Both the position numbers and the translations under genes were made by a program. A model generated the notes under the pieces. That model made no database searches and had not been told where the DNA came from. It saw nothing but the letters and a program-made list of their open reading frames with translations. 64,000 nt of DNA, from the NCBI RefSeq assembly GCF_027744825.2, contig NC_071336.1, forward strand, positions 14,597,501 to 14,661,500, read 5' to 3'. Below are positions 13,201 to 26,860 of this stretch, piece after piece; the first letter of the stretch is position 1; every line of letters starts with the position of its first letter. Origin of the DNA: Synchiropus splendidus. Lineage: Eukaryota; Chordata; Actinopteri; Syngnathiformes; Callionymidae.

Positions 13201-15034
13201 CCTTCTGTCGTAAAGTGTTGCGGTGGGGGTGGAGTTGGGACTGTGATGTCTCTCACAGAACACTCTTCTGGGCGGCTCGCCCAGAAAAAGTTACATAAAA
13301 TATACTCCAAGGGAGCGTTTAACAGAGAGCTGATGAGTCTGACTCCAGGACTCTGGACTGTTCAAAATGAAACCTGTCATCTCAAGAAATCTGAAAATAA
13401 TCTGTTTATGTCTAAATGGTACACGTTGTTGCTTTAAATGTTTAAACAAAAATGCCATGTTAAATTTTCACATATACGTGGGCTGGGCCCCATTGCTCTA
13501 CGCATCCCTGAGCAGGACTAAGCTGTGGTTAACTGAAGATGTATGTATACCAGTGCTTAAAATTGACAGTCAAATGAAATGAATTAAAGAGCAAAGGCAA
13601 CTGAATAATGACAGACAGGCAGACCTGCCATTCCTATTGGTTGGCTCTTCTTCACTGCCCCTCTGCCCGCAGCAGCTCAGATGGAAGATCTGAGAGTATT
13701 TCAAATCAAAGACAGTGACAGAGCTGCTTCATCACACTGAAAAACTGGAGTTTCTGCTCACTTCCGGGAAAACCAACTCAGGCTTTTCACTTCCGGAAAC
13801 ATCCAAATAATGACTCTGCATTTTTCAGTCGGGAGCACACTGTCAGTGATTTGACACTTCTCATGGATGTCATAAAGAAGGACTGGAACACCAGCTCTCG
13901 CCAGATAACAAAGACTTGCTTACAAAAAAGAATGACGTCAACCTGTCTGAAGGAGTTTCTTGGACATTTTCAGACAAAACTTTTGCAATACAATTGTGTT
14001 TTTGTGTTGCTTATACTGAATTATAATTTAAAAACTACTCAACTCTCACTCTGAGGTCACCCAGTATAACTGTCATCTAATCTAATCTAATCTAATCACT
14101 AGCTAAATAATACTAGCAATATTGACGTAGCACTGCTGACATACGTGTAGTGGTTCCTGCTTTCACTTATTCAGCAAGTTAGTTTTCTATTCAACATGTA
14201 TTTCTATATGTTTTTTTTTTGTTTTTACATAGTTATTCTTTGCCTGTAACTTAGTCGGACAGTCTTTTTAACTATATTTTAACCTTTCTTGGCTTGTGCT
14301 GACTTTAAACAATGTATGCACTTCTGCAGAAATCCAAAGTCTTTTCCCAGTACTCCTCTGTTCTCTGATAGATTTAAACGGACGTTGTGTCAGTAAAATA
14401 TTGTCTCAGGGGACCATCATTTCTGCCGACGACTGATCCCCTTTTTTCTCATTTGTAGTCAAAAAACCCACTTTCCACAAAAACGTGAAAGAAACATTTT
14501 GAAGTTTGCTCACAACGGGCTGCTTTTCCAGTGATGTTACTGTAGATACAGTCATTCTTCAGAACTAACTGACCACAGCTGACACTATTTATATTGCACA
14601 CAAAAACAAACAGCACAATATAACTGTAAGTGAACATGTTCTTTACAGCATGTGAAGTATGTGTATGTGCACTTCAACTGTGCCGGAGAAACAGTAAACC
14701 CCAACTTGTTGTGTTGTCACTATCCCTTGTATATATGTGTCTTTCTCTCTTGATATACATTTAAAATAAACAAAAAAAAAATCCACATGTACACACATAG
14801 GCACACACACACACAACAATAAACACTTGTCTTTGGTCGGCATCAGACGTTTATTCTCGCCAGAGCGAAGGATTTGTTTTTGTTCTTCTTGTCATTCGCC
14901 CATTTGACTTGATGGATGGTGGGTGGTGACGCAAAACACCTGCCACACACACATGCGCACACACACAAATGCACTATGGCAATACAGAACAAAATAAACA
15001 AAGGAAAGATCAACTGATGAATCCCAAACTGACG

Positions 15035-15036
<2 letters not shown>

Positions 15037-15125
<89 letters not shown>
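15037..15125. repeat. (TA)n microsatellite, about 44 units
   Basis: An uninterrupted ta run of about 89 bases. The Tyr-Ile open frames on both strands are artefacts of it. Confidence 0.95.
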
Positions 15126-15127
<2 letters not shown>

Positions 15128-16111
15128 TCCATTCTGAACAGAATGGTCCATGTGGGAAGAACTATTCCCTGCATCGCTGACTTCTGTCGCTGTGGCAGCG
15201 TAAACAGCAGTTTATCTCATGACAAGAAAAAGGGACAAAAGAATGGAGGCTGTGACCCTTGGGTGTCTGGTTCCAATCCCACTGAGGGGGAGTGTAATTC
15301 AAGTATTTATCTTAAAAGGAAATAAAAAAAAATACAAGCCATGAAGCTGCCAAACTAAAGGAATTGTTTAATATAGTGGGCATTTCCAGGGTTATACCAC
15401 CAGCCCCTAGATTACATTCGATGGACATTTTTAATAAGATTAAAATTAACATAAACACCTCTTAAAACATTCTTTGAAGACGTCTTTGACTTCTTTCATC
15501 AAACACACAGAAAATGCATGGGGGATTTTTGAACTCTCATGTTAACCGACGCCTTAAAGCATGATTTTAACTTGTTATAAGATGATGACCAATATGTTGC
15601 AGAGCCATACAATACACTGCTCTCAATTGCAACCAATGGAAAATTGATCTCAGAATGAATGAAGTAAAATTGCCAGAGGAGAAGAGTGAACAAGGGATGT
15701 AGGTGGTGTGAAACTCAATGAGACCAGGAGCCAGTTGAGGGTTGATAATAATAACTTAGCTTGATAACACACCAAATCAAGCAGTATTTCAATTCCTAGT
15801 ATTTCTACTGCTCATTCATGGTATGGGACACAGTTGAGTCCAGAGAGTGTGTTGCAGTGAGATCCAGACTTCACATCTGTATGGTGCCATAACATTTGCA
15901 GGAGGTGATGTTTACTATGAATCATCCAAGAAATACATGATAATAATCGGACTGACATGAAAATCTTCTACCAATCCTTGAAAAAAATCCACCTCCCCTT
16001 CCTTTGCAATTGACTGTATGAAAACCACCATATCTCACGCTCCACAGCTCACCTTCACACTTAAAGCTGCAGTTAGTAGAAATATTGATTTAATGGACTC
16101 AAATGTCTCAC

Positions 16112-16136
16112 ATACTACTACTACTACTACTACTAC

Positions 16137-16179
<43 letters not shown>
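16112..16179. repeat. (ACT)n(AAT)n compound microsatellite
   Basis: About eight act units run into about fourteen aat units. The flanks (taaagctgcagttagtagaa before, caaaatggctgcttcgctc after) may belong to an interspersed repeat I cannot name. Confidence 0.9.
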
Positions 16180-16180
<1 letters not shown>

Positions 16181-19100
16181 TTTGCAATTTCAAAGTTATG
16201 AAAAGTCATTTCTTTCAAAATGGCTGCTTCGCTCAAAACGCTCTGTATTGAAAGACTGACAAGGACTACAAGGTACCACAAAAATGGACGATGAGCCAGG
16301 TCCGTTTTGGTGGCAAGATGTAGCATTTCAACATGTGATGCTCAGCATAACCACGTGACATCACACTCCCAACTCTAATCGATGCTTATCTGAGGAGCAC
16401 TGTGTCTCTTTATGTGTTGAGAAGTTCTTACCCTCCTTCAGTTCATGTTTGTCCCCCAGTCTGGAAAATGTTAACCAATCGCAGACCTACTCAGTGAGAG
16501 GTCGTGGTGCAGAAGCAGTATAGCAAATGCGTTATGAACGTTATAGTATGCAGTGTGGTAGTTTCAGTTTCTCAAGCACAGTATTGGCACCCATGAATCA
16601 CTTTGATCAGAAGAAAAAAAAAAAGATTTTCATGTGCCGTTTGGTCGGAAGGTCTCAGAACTGGCTGTGTAACATTATCCTCATCTTTATGAGCCCACTA
16701 GATGGCACTGTCTACTCTACTATCTACTGAGCTTTGAATGAAAGGGCACTGCTTCATGAAGCTTCATCAGCCCAGTGAGGATGAGAATGTCTGGTGGGAG
16801 TCAATTTTTGAATTTGAATGGCTACCACTGTACTTGGGTTGGGAGATGTGAACCATCCATCAGAGGTCCATCAACACCGACACTTACACTTCATGAAAAA
16901 TATATCTCCTATTTATAAACTTGACCGACTAAATTGCTTTAGTTTCCTCTTTAATTTTTTTGTATTAATTGTCATTATCAATAATCTCCACTTTACAGCT
17001 ATTGATCTTATGAAACCTTATGAAACGGAGATGCATTGTGGGAAATCTAGTTTTGGTAAATAATAGTGGAGTTCCTCGCACAGCCAAACCTATGCATTTA
17101 AAGATTTCACTGACCTGATGTATTGCTCTTGTGGGCCATGTTCAACCCAGCGTTTCATTTGTATTTCGTGAGAGACTCCGTAACTTCCGTCCTGGGTTTA
17201 GAGTTAGAGATAAGAGTTCTATAAATCCATCCCATTCTGAAATGTACCATTAAACACATAAGTGATACCATGTAAAACGTTGATATAGGCTTTAAAAGAA
17301 ACCATTTATTTTAGAAAAGAAAAAACAGATTTGGAACTCGACAATAAACAATCTGGAATCGAAAAGATAGTAACGGTCCTTAAACAAATGTGTACAAATA
17401 ATGACAGAAAACATGATAACAGGCAGGAAGGAACTATTTATGGTGGAGTATCATGGGAATAAAATAACACACACACACAGATACACACACACACACGCTC
17501 ACCAAATTAGAAAGTTGTTTTCTCTTTCCAAACAGACCAGAGTTGAACTTGGCATGCTGGTGGAGCACTTGACCAAACTGAGATGAAGTGGCGGTAGATC
17601 TAAAGAGGGAAACAGGAAAAATGAATGATATCTTTAAAAAAAAAATGGGGACAGAAGGGGTGGGTTGGGGGGGTTAGATTGTTGTTTTAGCTGGTATCAT
17701 GTCCACCTCAGAGACAACAGCTGCTCTTTTTTCAGCTTTTGAATCCGTCTGAAATAGCAGATCGAAGGGAAAAGACATTCTTTTGTAGATCACAAAGCAG
17801 GAGGGGTGGATAAAATTAAAAGTACCCTCTTTGTTTAGCTTAGTTAAATCTAAATAAAGTTCATGTTTCAATTCAGGATGAAGAAAAGAACAGACTTTTG
17901 ACGTCCTTGCCAAGACAAACAGCGAATGCAGTCAAAGGACTTGATGGTGAAAGTTAAAATGTGGTTAATTTTAGACTGTCTGGCTGTACATTACAGACAT
18001 GGTCCAAAGTTTCGGGACAAAGTAAACATTTTTCAGGCTAGTGAAGACTCACTGGGTTCCAGTGCTTCGTGCTCATCTGATGAGTCCAAACATAGTGTCT
18101 CACCCTGGCCAGGCCATGTCATAATATGTGATCTCTTTTATTCTTAACCTCCAAGGCTCCTTTGTGGCCATTTCTGAAGTTGGTTCCATCAACATGTTCC
18201 TCAGTCATATGGCCATATTCAATCAAGCGGTGCTGCCGTGTACCAATTTACACTGGAGAGGCTGAACATACTTTCATTTTGTACCTGCAATATAGACTAT
18301 CACACTACCACAAATCATCCATGTAACTATACTGTATATGTTCAACATCTAGTGTATGTTAGAAGCTGGTTTTAGCATTAGAGAAAAAATTAAATGATGA
18401 AAAAAGATGGATGTCTGATGGAGCGGTGAAGGGAGGTGTGATCTAGTGTCCTCAGGTCTGCTTTACTATCATTTCACAGCCTAAATGTGCAAAGGTCAGC
18501 TGTTATTAATGGCAGGCCCTTAGGAGCGTGTGTGTGTGTGTGTGTGTGTAGATACAGATGTGTGTATGACACAGACAGACTGTGAGTGTGAAGGTTTGCA
18601 TGTCACACCTTTCTGCTCTAAATGCCACGTACCCCGCCATTAGTGTCGTTTCTGCTCCGTCCCCATGGGGCCCAATGCTCAGGGTGCATTTGAATATTTG
18701 ACCTGACGCTTCGTCTCACTGCTTCTTATTATCATACGTGTGATTTCCTGAAGAGGCTCTTAGAAGGTCCACATCATTCCCAATGTCATACTCATCAACT
18801 CTCAAATTATTAATTTTTTTTACCTCAACCAAGCAGGTCGCACTATGTCTCATGAGCTCAGATTGCAAAAATAACCCGCAAAAAGCCCTAAATAAATTAT
18901 ATTTAAAGGAAGAAAAATGTGACAAAGAACAGATATTTACATTTTGATGGTTTTCAGGATCACTGGCTCCTGTAGACTCTAGCCCTAAAAGCCATAGCAG
19001 AAGACTACGAGCAAGCCAACAACCAACCAACCAAAAACAAACAAACGTCAAGCAATGATCCAGCCATGTTTTTCACCTGCCACCAATAGTTCTTCAAAGA

Positions 19101-19451
19101 CACCTGGATGAATGGACACGCCTTGTTAGCCATTGTTGAGCATCCCGCCGAGTCACATGTCTAATTCCTGGAAACTCATTGGTGGTCTTTCTATTCTCCT
19201 CCGACCCTACATTTCCATCTCCAACATTTCTCAAATAGTATGTCCCCTGTCTTCCCTCTCCACATGTCAAAACATGCGTCCGATGGCTGCCTTTTTGTCC
19301 CCTGGTCCGCCACTGTTTGTATATTTATTGACTGTTTTTTAATTCAATAAAAGGATTAGGATTTACATGGTGCTTCAATGCAATCTTTGCTGGACCTTAA
19401 ATTTAGGGCACTGGTTTATTATAATTATTAATAATAGTAATAATATTCATA

Positions 19452-19458
<7 letters not shown>

Positions 19459-19538
<80 letters not shown>
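19459..19538. repeat. (TA)n microsatellite, about 40 units
   Basis: An uninterrupted ta run of about 80 bases. Confidence 0.95.
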
Positions 19539-19540
<2 letters not shown>

Positions 19541-19872
19541 CTCCAACCCATGAACGTTGATCTGTTCAGGTTGGTGTCACCCTGGTTGATCTTAGGTGGC
19601 AGAAATGATGATTTTTTTTTTTGTTTGTTAGTTTGTTTGCTTGGATTTACCTCAAACCAGTGGATTAAAACAGACTGTTTCTCGATGTATAGACAACAAC
19701 TAAATACAATTGACACATTTGTTTTCATATTAAGGATTTTCAGCCCATCAATAATGAAGTTTGCTCTGAAATAATTGTAATAATTCGCATTGGTTTCTGT
19801 CCTTAGCTCTTAAGGAACCTGAATATACACTCTTCCACTGGTCACATAAGGCTGCCGTGATGGATCATCTGG

Positions 19873-19935
19873 CATTCAGAAATCAGAATCTTTTTTATTG
19901 GCATGTGAAGAGGTCACTACACACAATTTAAATAA
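19873..19935 (-). mobile_element. Probable LINE 3'-tail fragment
   Basis: cagaaatcagaatctttttt followed by attggcatgtg is, on the minus strand, the 'ccaataaa...gattctgattctg' ending common to teleost non-LTR retrotransposons. Only the tail is recognisable. Confidence 0.45.
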
Positions 19936-22429
19936 TAATATATAAAACACACAAGCTGATCCAGGACCTGCTTCCTCTTCACACACACAAACACACAAGT
20001 CTCTACGCAGGAATGACTGGTATGTTATCTAAGGGCCTGTAGTATGTTAACACACACACATTTTGGTAACCTGTGATGTTGACTTCTGTCTCAACTGACA
20101 GTGATTTCATCAGTGATGAAGCTTCAGTCTTCACTACAGGTGAAAGTCCACCAGGTACAGTCTTGCACCTCACTCTGAAGAAGAAACATCAACTTCTACT
20201 TTCAAGCAGAAAGATCTGTGCTGAGGAATGATGTATTTCCTGAGTCACTGAACCACAACCACTTCTCTCCAGGACAACGAATGCCACTGATCCAGATTTC
20301 TTTTTTACCAGTCGCTTTAATACAATTGTGACGAATTTGACTGTTAAAATATTCAACAGAAATGGAGGAAATGTCACAGCGTTCCAGTCGCTCGCCTCTT
20401 GCTAAAGGACAACAAATGCAGCGTTAATGCAGAACAAATGCAGTAAAACGTGCCGTCCTGCCGCAGCGAATGTATTTTTGGCCACGTTTGTGTCCCAGTT
20501 GTGTGAAACTCTCTGTGTTTGGGAGGCAGGTGAAGGGTGTCTGGTGACAAAATGCCGGGTGTGTAGCCTATTTTCCAGGTTTTGACCTTCCCGGAACACA
20601 CGCTCTGTGGAGAACAAAGATGAATTGGCTGGCCGGCCTGTCCACTCGGAGAAATAGGAAGAAACCAACTGATGGATACACAGTGCTTGTCTCCCTTTCT
20701 ATTTCTATTCACCTCCTTCTCTGTGTTACTTTTCCAATCTTGTGTATCTACTTGGAAAATAAAATGGTGAGTTTGAGGTCAACTTGAGGTTTGCACCGAG
20801 GTTTCGGACAAAAGAAGAAGCAGATTATCCGTCATTTAACCTGTGTGACATCGAAGCAAAACAAACCGCCGCCAAACAAAATACAGGAAAATGGATTACA
20901 GTTCTAGGGATTTAAATTTTAACCTCCATAGCGATGCACGTTTGTTTTCGCAGGTCATTGAAGGTTAAAATACCAAAAGTTATCTTCTCATCTCCTCCAT
21001 AAACATGTCGTTCTTCTTCATTTGACTCTCCACCCTCGTGGAGAGTCTATCACCTTCTTTTTTTAACGTTGCTGTCTGCTTTAATAGAGTCAGGCTGAGA
21101 GCAGGATGACAGTCTGTTACTCCAGCTCCAAAGTGATAATGTCAACGGATTTTAGTTTCTCTTAAAGGGGCCCTATTGCGTTTTCGTTTTTTTTGTTTGT
21201 TTGTTTTTAGTAATCGAATGTCACATACTTATAAAGTAGGTTCATATTAAGATTAGACTTACTCTGAATGAATGAATGAAAGAATGTTTATTATAATCTC
21301 CTCCGCTACATTGTAATTACATTTGATATTTGTCAGACCTACACTTGCTGCATTATATAATATTGCTACATTACAAGCGAGACATACAAATGTACTGATG
21401 TTTCTTGAAAGGTCTTCTTCACCAGAGTTTAGCAAAAAGCACAGTTTTCAGGGGCCAAAAATGCAAAGACAGATAGGTCTTTGATAGGTGTTAGTGTAGC
21501 ATGAGAGTCTGACGGACAACAAAGTTCAGATCCAGGATGAATCGTGATTGAGTGGTTTCCTGCAAAACCTACAACTTAGCAGGAGACGTGTGTGAAAATG
21601 TCAGCTATGAAATGTTTGATGCATTGCGGACATCGTCTGCAGTCATGAAAAAGAAAGCCGATCCATTGAGCCTTCATAGTGAAGTGTTAAGAAAAGGCAG
21701 TCAAAAACATAGTTCAGACAAAACTGACCTCAGTAAAGAAGTCACAACATGAAGTCAGTTGGTGAAGCGGTGAAGGAATTTTTAGACTGTTGGCGTATCA
21801 TCTATCCCATGATCCTTTGAGGTGCTCAGTCCTGCTTACATCATGAAAGTCTGCAGGAAAATGAAGCAAGCGCAATGTAACTAATTGTCTGGACTTGTTT
21901 TTTTAATCGATGAATTACTCAGAAATGCATGAAGACTGTTTGTACACAGCCATAATATGTTAAGGCTCATCATGCTCACATTTTAACTCACTCTCTAGCG
22001 CTGTTAAAAACAAACAAAAGAAGTAAAACAGACGAAAATTGTGTTCGAAAGACTTTGTTTGGACCCTTCTGATTGAATCCAGTGACTGATCCAAGCCAAC
22101 TGAAGTAACTAGAGGATGAGGGTTTCTATTTAATGGCCTGGGATGGAGACGTCTTGATGCAGGTTTTACTGGCTGTATTAGTACATTAGTCACCTGGAAT
22201 TTTTCTCATCCACTGAAAGTGCCTTCATCTGTGCCGGGGCTGTCAGGCTGCTATGTATTTTTTTTTATTTTATTCTTTATTAATTTACTAATATATTTAT
22301 ATTTACTTATACTTTTATTTATTTTGTCAAATATTTGTTTATGTCTTAGGTATATATTTATTTATTTGTCTTGTGTTGTTTGGTAGCTTGTGACTTGACT
22401 TTTTTTTTTTTTTTCTTTTGCACACACCA

Positions 22430-22550
22430 GTCACACACACACAAACCTAGGGGCAATACTGAGTGCTCACTTAACCTAGTGACCATGTTTTTGGGCTGTG
22501 GGAGGAAACTGGAGTACCCAGAGAAAACCCTATTCTAATGTGCTCGATAT
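22430..22550 (-). mobile_element. SINE-like interspersed repeat, core fragment
   Basis: ctaggggcaatactgagtgc and, further on, catgtttttgggctgtggga, ggaaactggagtacccagag and aaaaccc match the core of a very common fish repeat. In the head-first orientation it reads on the minus strand. Only the core is present. Related pieces lie at 27770, 43010 and 50718. Confidence 0.65.
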
Positions 22551-22985
22551 GGAAAAAACAACACTTCTGACCAAATTGTGACATACTACCAGTTGTAAGC
22601 ATTGCAAAACAACAGAAACTGAACAATAAGGTTCAGCACAACAATGTGCATGGAATTCATTGCAAACAATGATGTTGTGTTTTCACTCTCTGTATACAAA
22701 AATATTTCAGTAACATTTTGCTGTCATTGCTGTTTATGGAAATCAGACAAATAAAAGCACGGAATAAAATGGACTTGACATTTGCCTCTGTATGTTGCCA
22801 TATATTACATTATGATGGAGACGAGAGCAATGCTAGATCACCATAACAGGCTCAAACACCTGCGCCATCTTGTTTCGTAACCAGAGGTACCAGCTCTATA
22901 AACAAGCACGGCATAATGTGCCAAAGTCGAGGAAGTCGAGAGAGATATCTGCAAAGATTTGAAACAAAGCATGGACTTATTAACA

Positions 22986-23435
22986 GTGCAGGCTAAAAAT
23001 TTGGACACGCCTTCTGATTCAGTGTTTCTTTTCTTTATTTTTTTATATACTGTCTGCATTATACATACTAAAAGGCATCCACTATATGAAACAGCATATA
23101 TGAAATTATATAGCAAAAAAAAAATGTTGAATCATAATTCATCTGAAATAATAATATTTTAGATGACTCAACTTAGCCACCTTTTGCTTTGTGGGCAGCG
23201 CTTACAAACGATTGACCTTCTTAATAAGCTAACATGCACCTGTTGGAAAACCTGACCAGGTGAAGCTCATCACGAGGAAGTCAAGAGTGAGCAAAGCAGT
23301 AATCAAAGCAAAGGGTGGCTGTTTGGAAGAATTAAACATCTAAAACATATTCAGAGTAATTACACAGGTCTTTGTTTTCAAGTTTTCATTCATAGTTTTG
23401 ATGCCTTCAGCGACAATTTACAAGACATTTCAAGC
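22986..23435. mobile_element. Nonautonomous Tc1/mariner-like element (degenerate)
   Basis: It starts with aaatttggacacgccttctg and atte-like 'attcagtgtttctttt', the terminal motif of a widespread teleost Tc1-like MITE. Internally it has a fold-back symmetry typical of that family: gccaccttttgctttg (23178-23194) against caaagcaaagggtggc (about 23303-23320). It continues through ctgaccaggtgaagctcatc and catagttttgatgccttcag. The second terminal repeat is not recognisable, so the copy is truncated or interrupted on the right. Confidence 0.75.
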
Positions 23436-23439
23436 GGCT

Positions 23440-25851
23440 TATTGATGCACAGTTCCACGGAATAGTATTTTGAGTTCCACAAATGACACTCTGGTTTAGG
23501 CCGGACTTTGGAGTCAAGGTAACCCAGAAATAAATAAACATACATGGCAGACAAAAAGGTTTGGATATTTTAAAAGAGATAATCCAATGAGTCGACACCA
23601 GTCCTGCATCAATAACAGATAAAGTCAGTGGTTTCCTCGTGTGGAGATTGCACACCATGCGGTGGGCCCACGCCTGATAATACCACATCAAGTCTGAGAC
23701 GGGAGAAATAATCAATATTTCCTTTCAAACATCTGTTTCATTGTCCACAGATTAGAGAAGATTGTGTCTTTCAGCTCCATCAGCAACCATCAACTGTCAC
23801 GGTGTGTGTGTCTTTGACACACTCGCATAAGCAATGAGCAGGCGCCATCGCTGCTCTAAATGCATGGAGCTCCACGTTTGTCCCGTCCATTCCATTTCCA
23901 GTCTCCAAATAAACTCATCCCTGAATGGCCAGTAAAAAGCCCTGTGTGTATGTGTGTGTCACAATATTTGTCATGTGTTATTGAGGCTTGGAGGCCGCTG
24001 AGTTCTATAAACACGGGGCTGTGAATTATTTAGCGAATCAACACCGCCACATTAAAGCATGGGAGCGAGCCTTTCCCTCGAATGTGACATCCTTTCAAAT
24101 GGAGGTGGAAAAGAATCACGTCTTGATTATTTGGTTTGAATCTCAGCTTTGTTGATCAGCCCATGAACCTTTTTCAACACTGAAATTTTTGTTGTTTTTT
24201 ATATGATAAGAACTTCCGTTACATTGTACTGAGAAATGTAGACAGTGTGACAGATGCACACCAACTCTGCGACGAAGTCAGTTTGATAAACAGACTGAAA
24301 GGAGAAAAATAAACAGTAAGTACAATAAAGTGTTTTTTAGCATATTTTAAATCTGAAATCCCATATGATTTTAGACTTCAGCTCTTAATGTTACTCCCAC
24401 TCAGTGAGGAGCAACATCACACAGCAACCGACTTCTGCGTCTGAACCACGTTGTCTTTCTTGGTTACGTAAAGTATAGTAGTCAAAACATGGAAAACAAA
24501 TGGGGCACCGTTTGTATTGAAGTTTGTATGTTTCTCAAGCTCCTTTGTTTTCATGTTGAAGGTAACAAGAGTATTTTAGTTATATTTTACAGCTATACCA
24601 TGATTATACAAAAAGAATGGAAACGTATTTTGTTTTAATTTAAAGTAATAATTATTATCACCATTATTTTTTTAATGGTGACATTTGACTTGATAAAGTC
24701 GTGATCATTAACTAGTAATATTTTCTGCTGAAATACTGACGCTGTCACCAGTGCTCGAGCAAATTTCAGTGTTTGGGTGACATCTACAGGGAAAGGTGTG
24801 TACTACAAAGTAACGCACACTTCTTAAGCTCTCGATGGTGCCATGCATTTGCCTCACTTCTGCATTACTTTTTCAGTTTCCAGACAAACGTTGGCAGCAG
24901 AAGAACAGCCTGTTGAATGACAAGGCTTTGGGACCCAAGTAGGCGAGAACATCCTCTGACAAAGCTCTAGTTCTTACCAGCGGGAGATTTTAGATACTAA
25001 GAAATTTCACGCTGACAGCAAGAACTTTGATGTTGTCTTCTTTTAACACCACACAAATATCATTGTCTCAAATCTCCTGTGCTCAGACATCACCCCTTCA
25101 TCACCTCCAGAGTAGCATCTGCTGTTGCATCCGTTATAATAGGTATTGAAAAGGATCCAGCATATATTTAGAACAGCCATGTTTGTCGTCTCATCGCCAC
25201 TGGCTCACTCGACCCTCCAAACCAACCCTTAACACCGAGTGCAGCCATTTGGCATTGACTTGTTTCCATCATGTCCCACACTGAATTCAAATTCAGGACA
25301 CCATCGGGACCTTCATCTCGCTGCTCACTGTAGTCAGACCTCTAGTGCAGTGCAACTTGGAAGCAGCTGATGCAAGCGGAAAAAGAAAGTTAGCACAGAA
25401 TTCAAGATGAAGATTCCTCCTCTGCTGCTACTCTTCATCTCTGGAGCTCAACACCGTAACACCTGCATGAAGGCACTGCACTCCCCACGTACAAATCCCC
25501 CCTCAGAAGTACTCATGATCTCCACAAGATTTGCCTCCTGCATTTTGATACAGTTGGTTGCACTGTGCACCTCTAGTGTGTGTGTTCCTTGAAAACTCCA
25601 TACAAATAATGTGTATCATCTTTGTACTCAACTAGTGTACGTCATGTGGGCAACATGTCATACAGTACAATAAGTCTAGATAACTGGATGAGGATCATTC
25701 TTATCTCAATTTAACAGGAAGCAGCTGAGAATTTGAGAACTTTTTGTGAGAGGCTGCACAACAGCAACCAGTATATGAAACCAATTGTACAACAGACCAA
25801 CAACTTCAAAACTGAAGAAATATGTGTTCAAAAAAGTTTGTTTTAAACACG
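23440..25851. other. Intergenic DNA between the Tc1-like element and cnpy3
   Basis: No identified gene. Three plus-strand stretches look weakly exon-like (24884-24949, 25407-25455, 25718-25843) and are treated as findings. 23950-24120 is compositionally like a conserved non-coding element. Confidence 0.4.
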
Positions 25852-25857
25852 TTTATT
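25852..25857 (-). terminator. Likely cnpy3 poly(A) signal (AATAAA)
   Basis: tttatt on the plus strand reads AATAAA on the minus strand. I saw no other AATAAA between the cnpy3 stop and here, giving a 3' UTR of about 1 kb with no strong coding signal. Confidence 0.5.
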
Positions 25858-26860
25858 GAAGCGGCTCTTTCAAATCCTGATTTCAAAAGCAAAACAACAC
25901 AGAGTTTAAAAACAATTTCTCTAAACACACAGCAACACACACCTTAAATACCAGCAATTAAATCAAAACAAACACAGAAAACAGTAAAAAAAAAAATAGC
26001 AAAAGGTGATGGTAGATTTCTTTAAAATCTGTTAGTGAAAAAGGTCCTCCACAGGTTCTGGTTGTGTTAAAAATGACCGCAACAAAGAGATAAAAGTTTC
26101 CGAAACCAGAGCTATTATTTTGAAAGTATATCAGAAAGTCTTAAAAAAAAATCATAAAGGGTTTATCATCCCAGAGTCTGAAGTGATGATGAAGGTGAGA
26201 ACTGCCTTGCAGACATGAGGAAAAGCAGCGTGTTAGAAAGGGTGCAGAATGGCCCAACACTGACGGGACAACAGCTTTGACAATGTCCTGATCCCAGCGA
26301 ACTGGTCAACAGATTCAACATTGGTACCTGACTCTCACTGTGAAACACTGCAGCAACAGTTACTTTGTTACCAATCCAAGCAACAAAAGTTTGGAAGGCT
26401 GGAGATAAAGATTTCAAACAAGCATTGTAGCATTCAGGAGATAAGAAGTGAACACGCACCAAGTGTTGTAGTCAGCCGATGATATCGATTCAGCACAAAA
26501 TTAAAATATGACGCAAGGACTGGAACACTCTCACCACAGTCCACCAAATTTCTCTGCAGTCATTACTCCTCTATGGTTTTAGGGTCTTCCCAGAAGAGTG
26601 ACAGCATTTCACAGCATTTCCAAAACAAAGAGTATTAGTTAAAGACTCACTTCATGACGTCATATTTTGCCTCATTCACAATTTTAGGAGCTGAATGTTC
26701 CAGATCAATCCATATGTGGTGACATGAGTGCAGCAATGCTGACTCCTCTTTCAACTCAAAATCCAACTGAACTTGCTATTTAAGTACAGGCCAGTGAGGT
26801 AAAGGAACAGTAACAGGATCTCAAAATCAGGGAACAACAGTCCGTCCTCAGCTCACAGGA

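Larger units (their letters stand above)
7211..15036. other. Intergenic DNA with no gene seen
   Basis: No exon with family similarity on either strand. Apart from the inverted-repeat element at 7850-8006 and (CA)n arrays at 9485-9507 and 10180-10216, it holds a worn direct duplication (11720-11773 with 11943-11993), a pair of ETS-like motifs (13759-13800) and a short taatc tandem (14074-14096). Confidence 0.5.
15126..22429. other. Intergenic DNA with no gene seen
   Basis: Contains the trinucleotide array at 16112, (GT)n at 18528-18549, (TA)n at 19459-19538, a LINE-tail fragment at about 19873, an aaaggggccctatt motif near 21164 shared with fish repeats, and T-rich low-complexity DNA at 22257-22415. 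No exon is supported. Confidence 0.5.

Noticed and set aside
14843..15325. Tyr-Ile repeat proteins on both strands
   Set aside because: Products of translating the (TA)n array; the same applies at 19367-19774 and 33753-34034.
15250..15345. Possible tRNA gene or tRNA-derived SINE
   Set aside because: ggttccaatccc (15269-15280) resembles a B box, but there is no A box at the right distance and no foldable acceptor stem.
20101..20232. Open segment after an acceptor-like ctcaactgacag (DFISDEASVFTTGESPPG ...)
   Set aside because: About 44 open codons is within chance expectation. There is no family match, no strong donor fitting the frame and no neighbouring exon.
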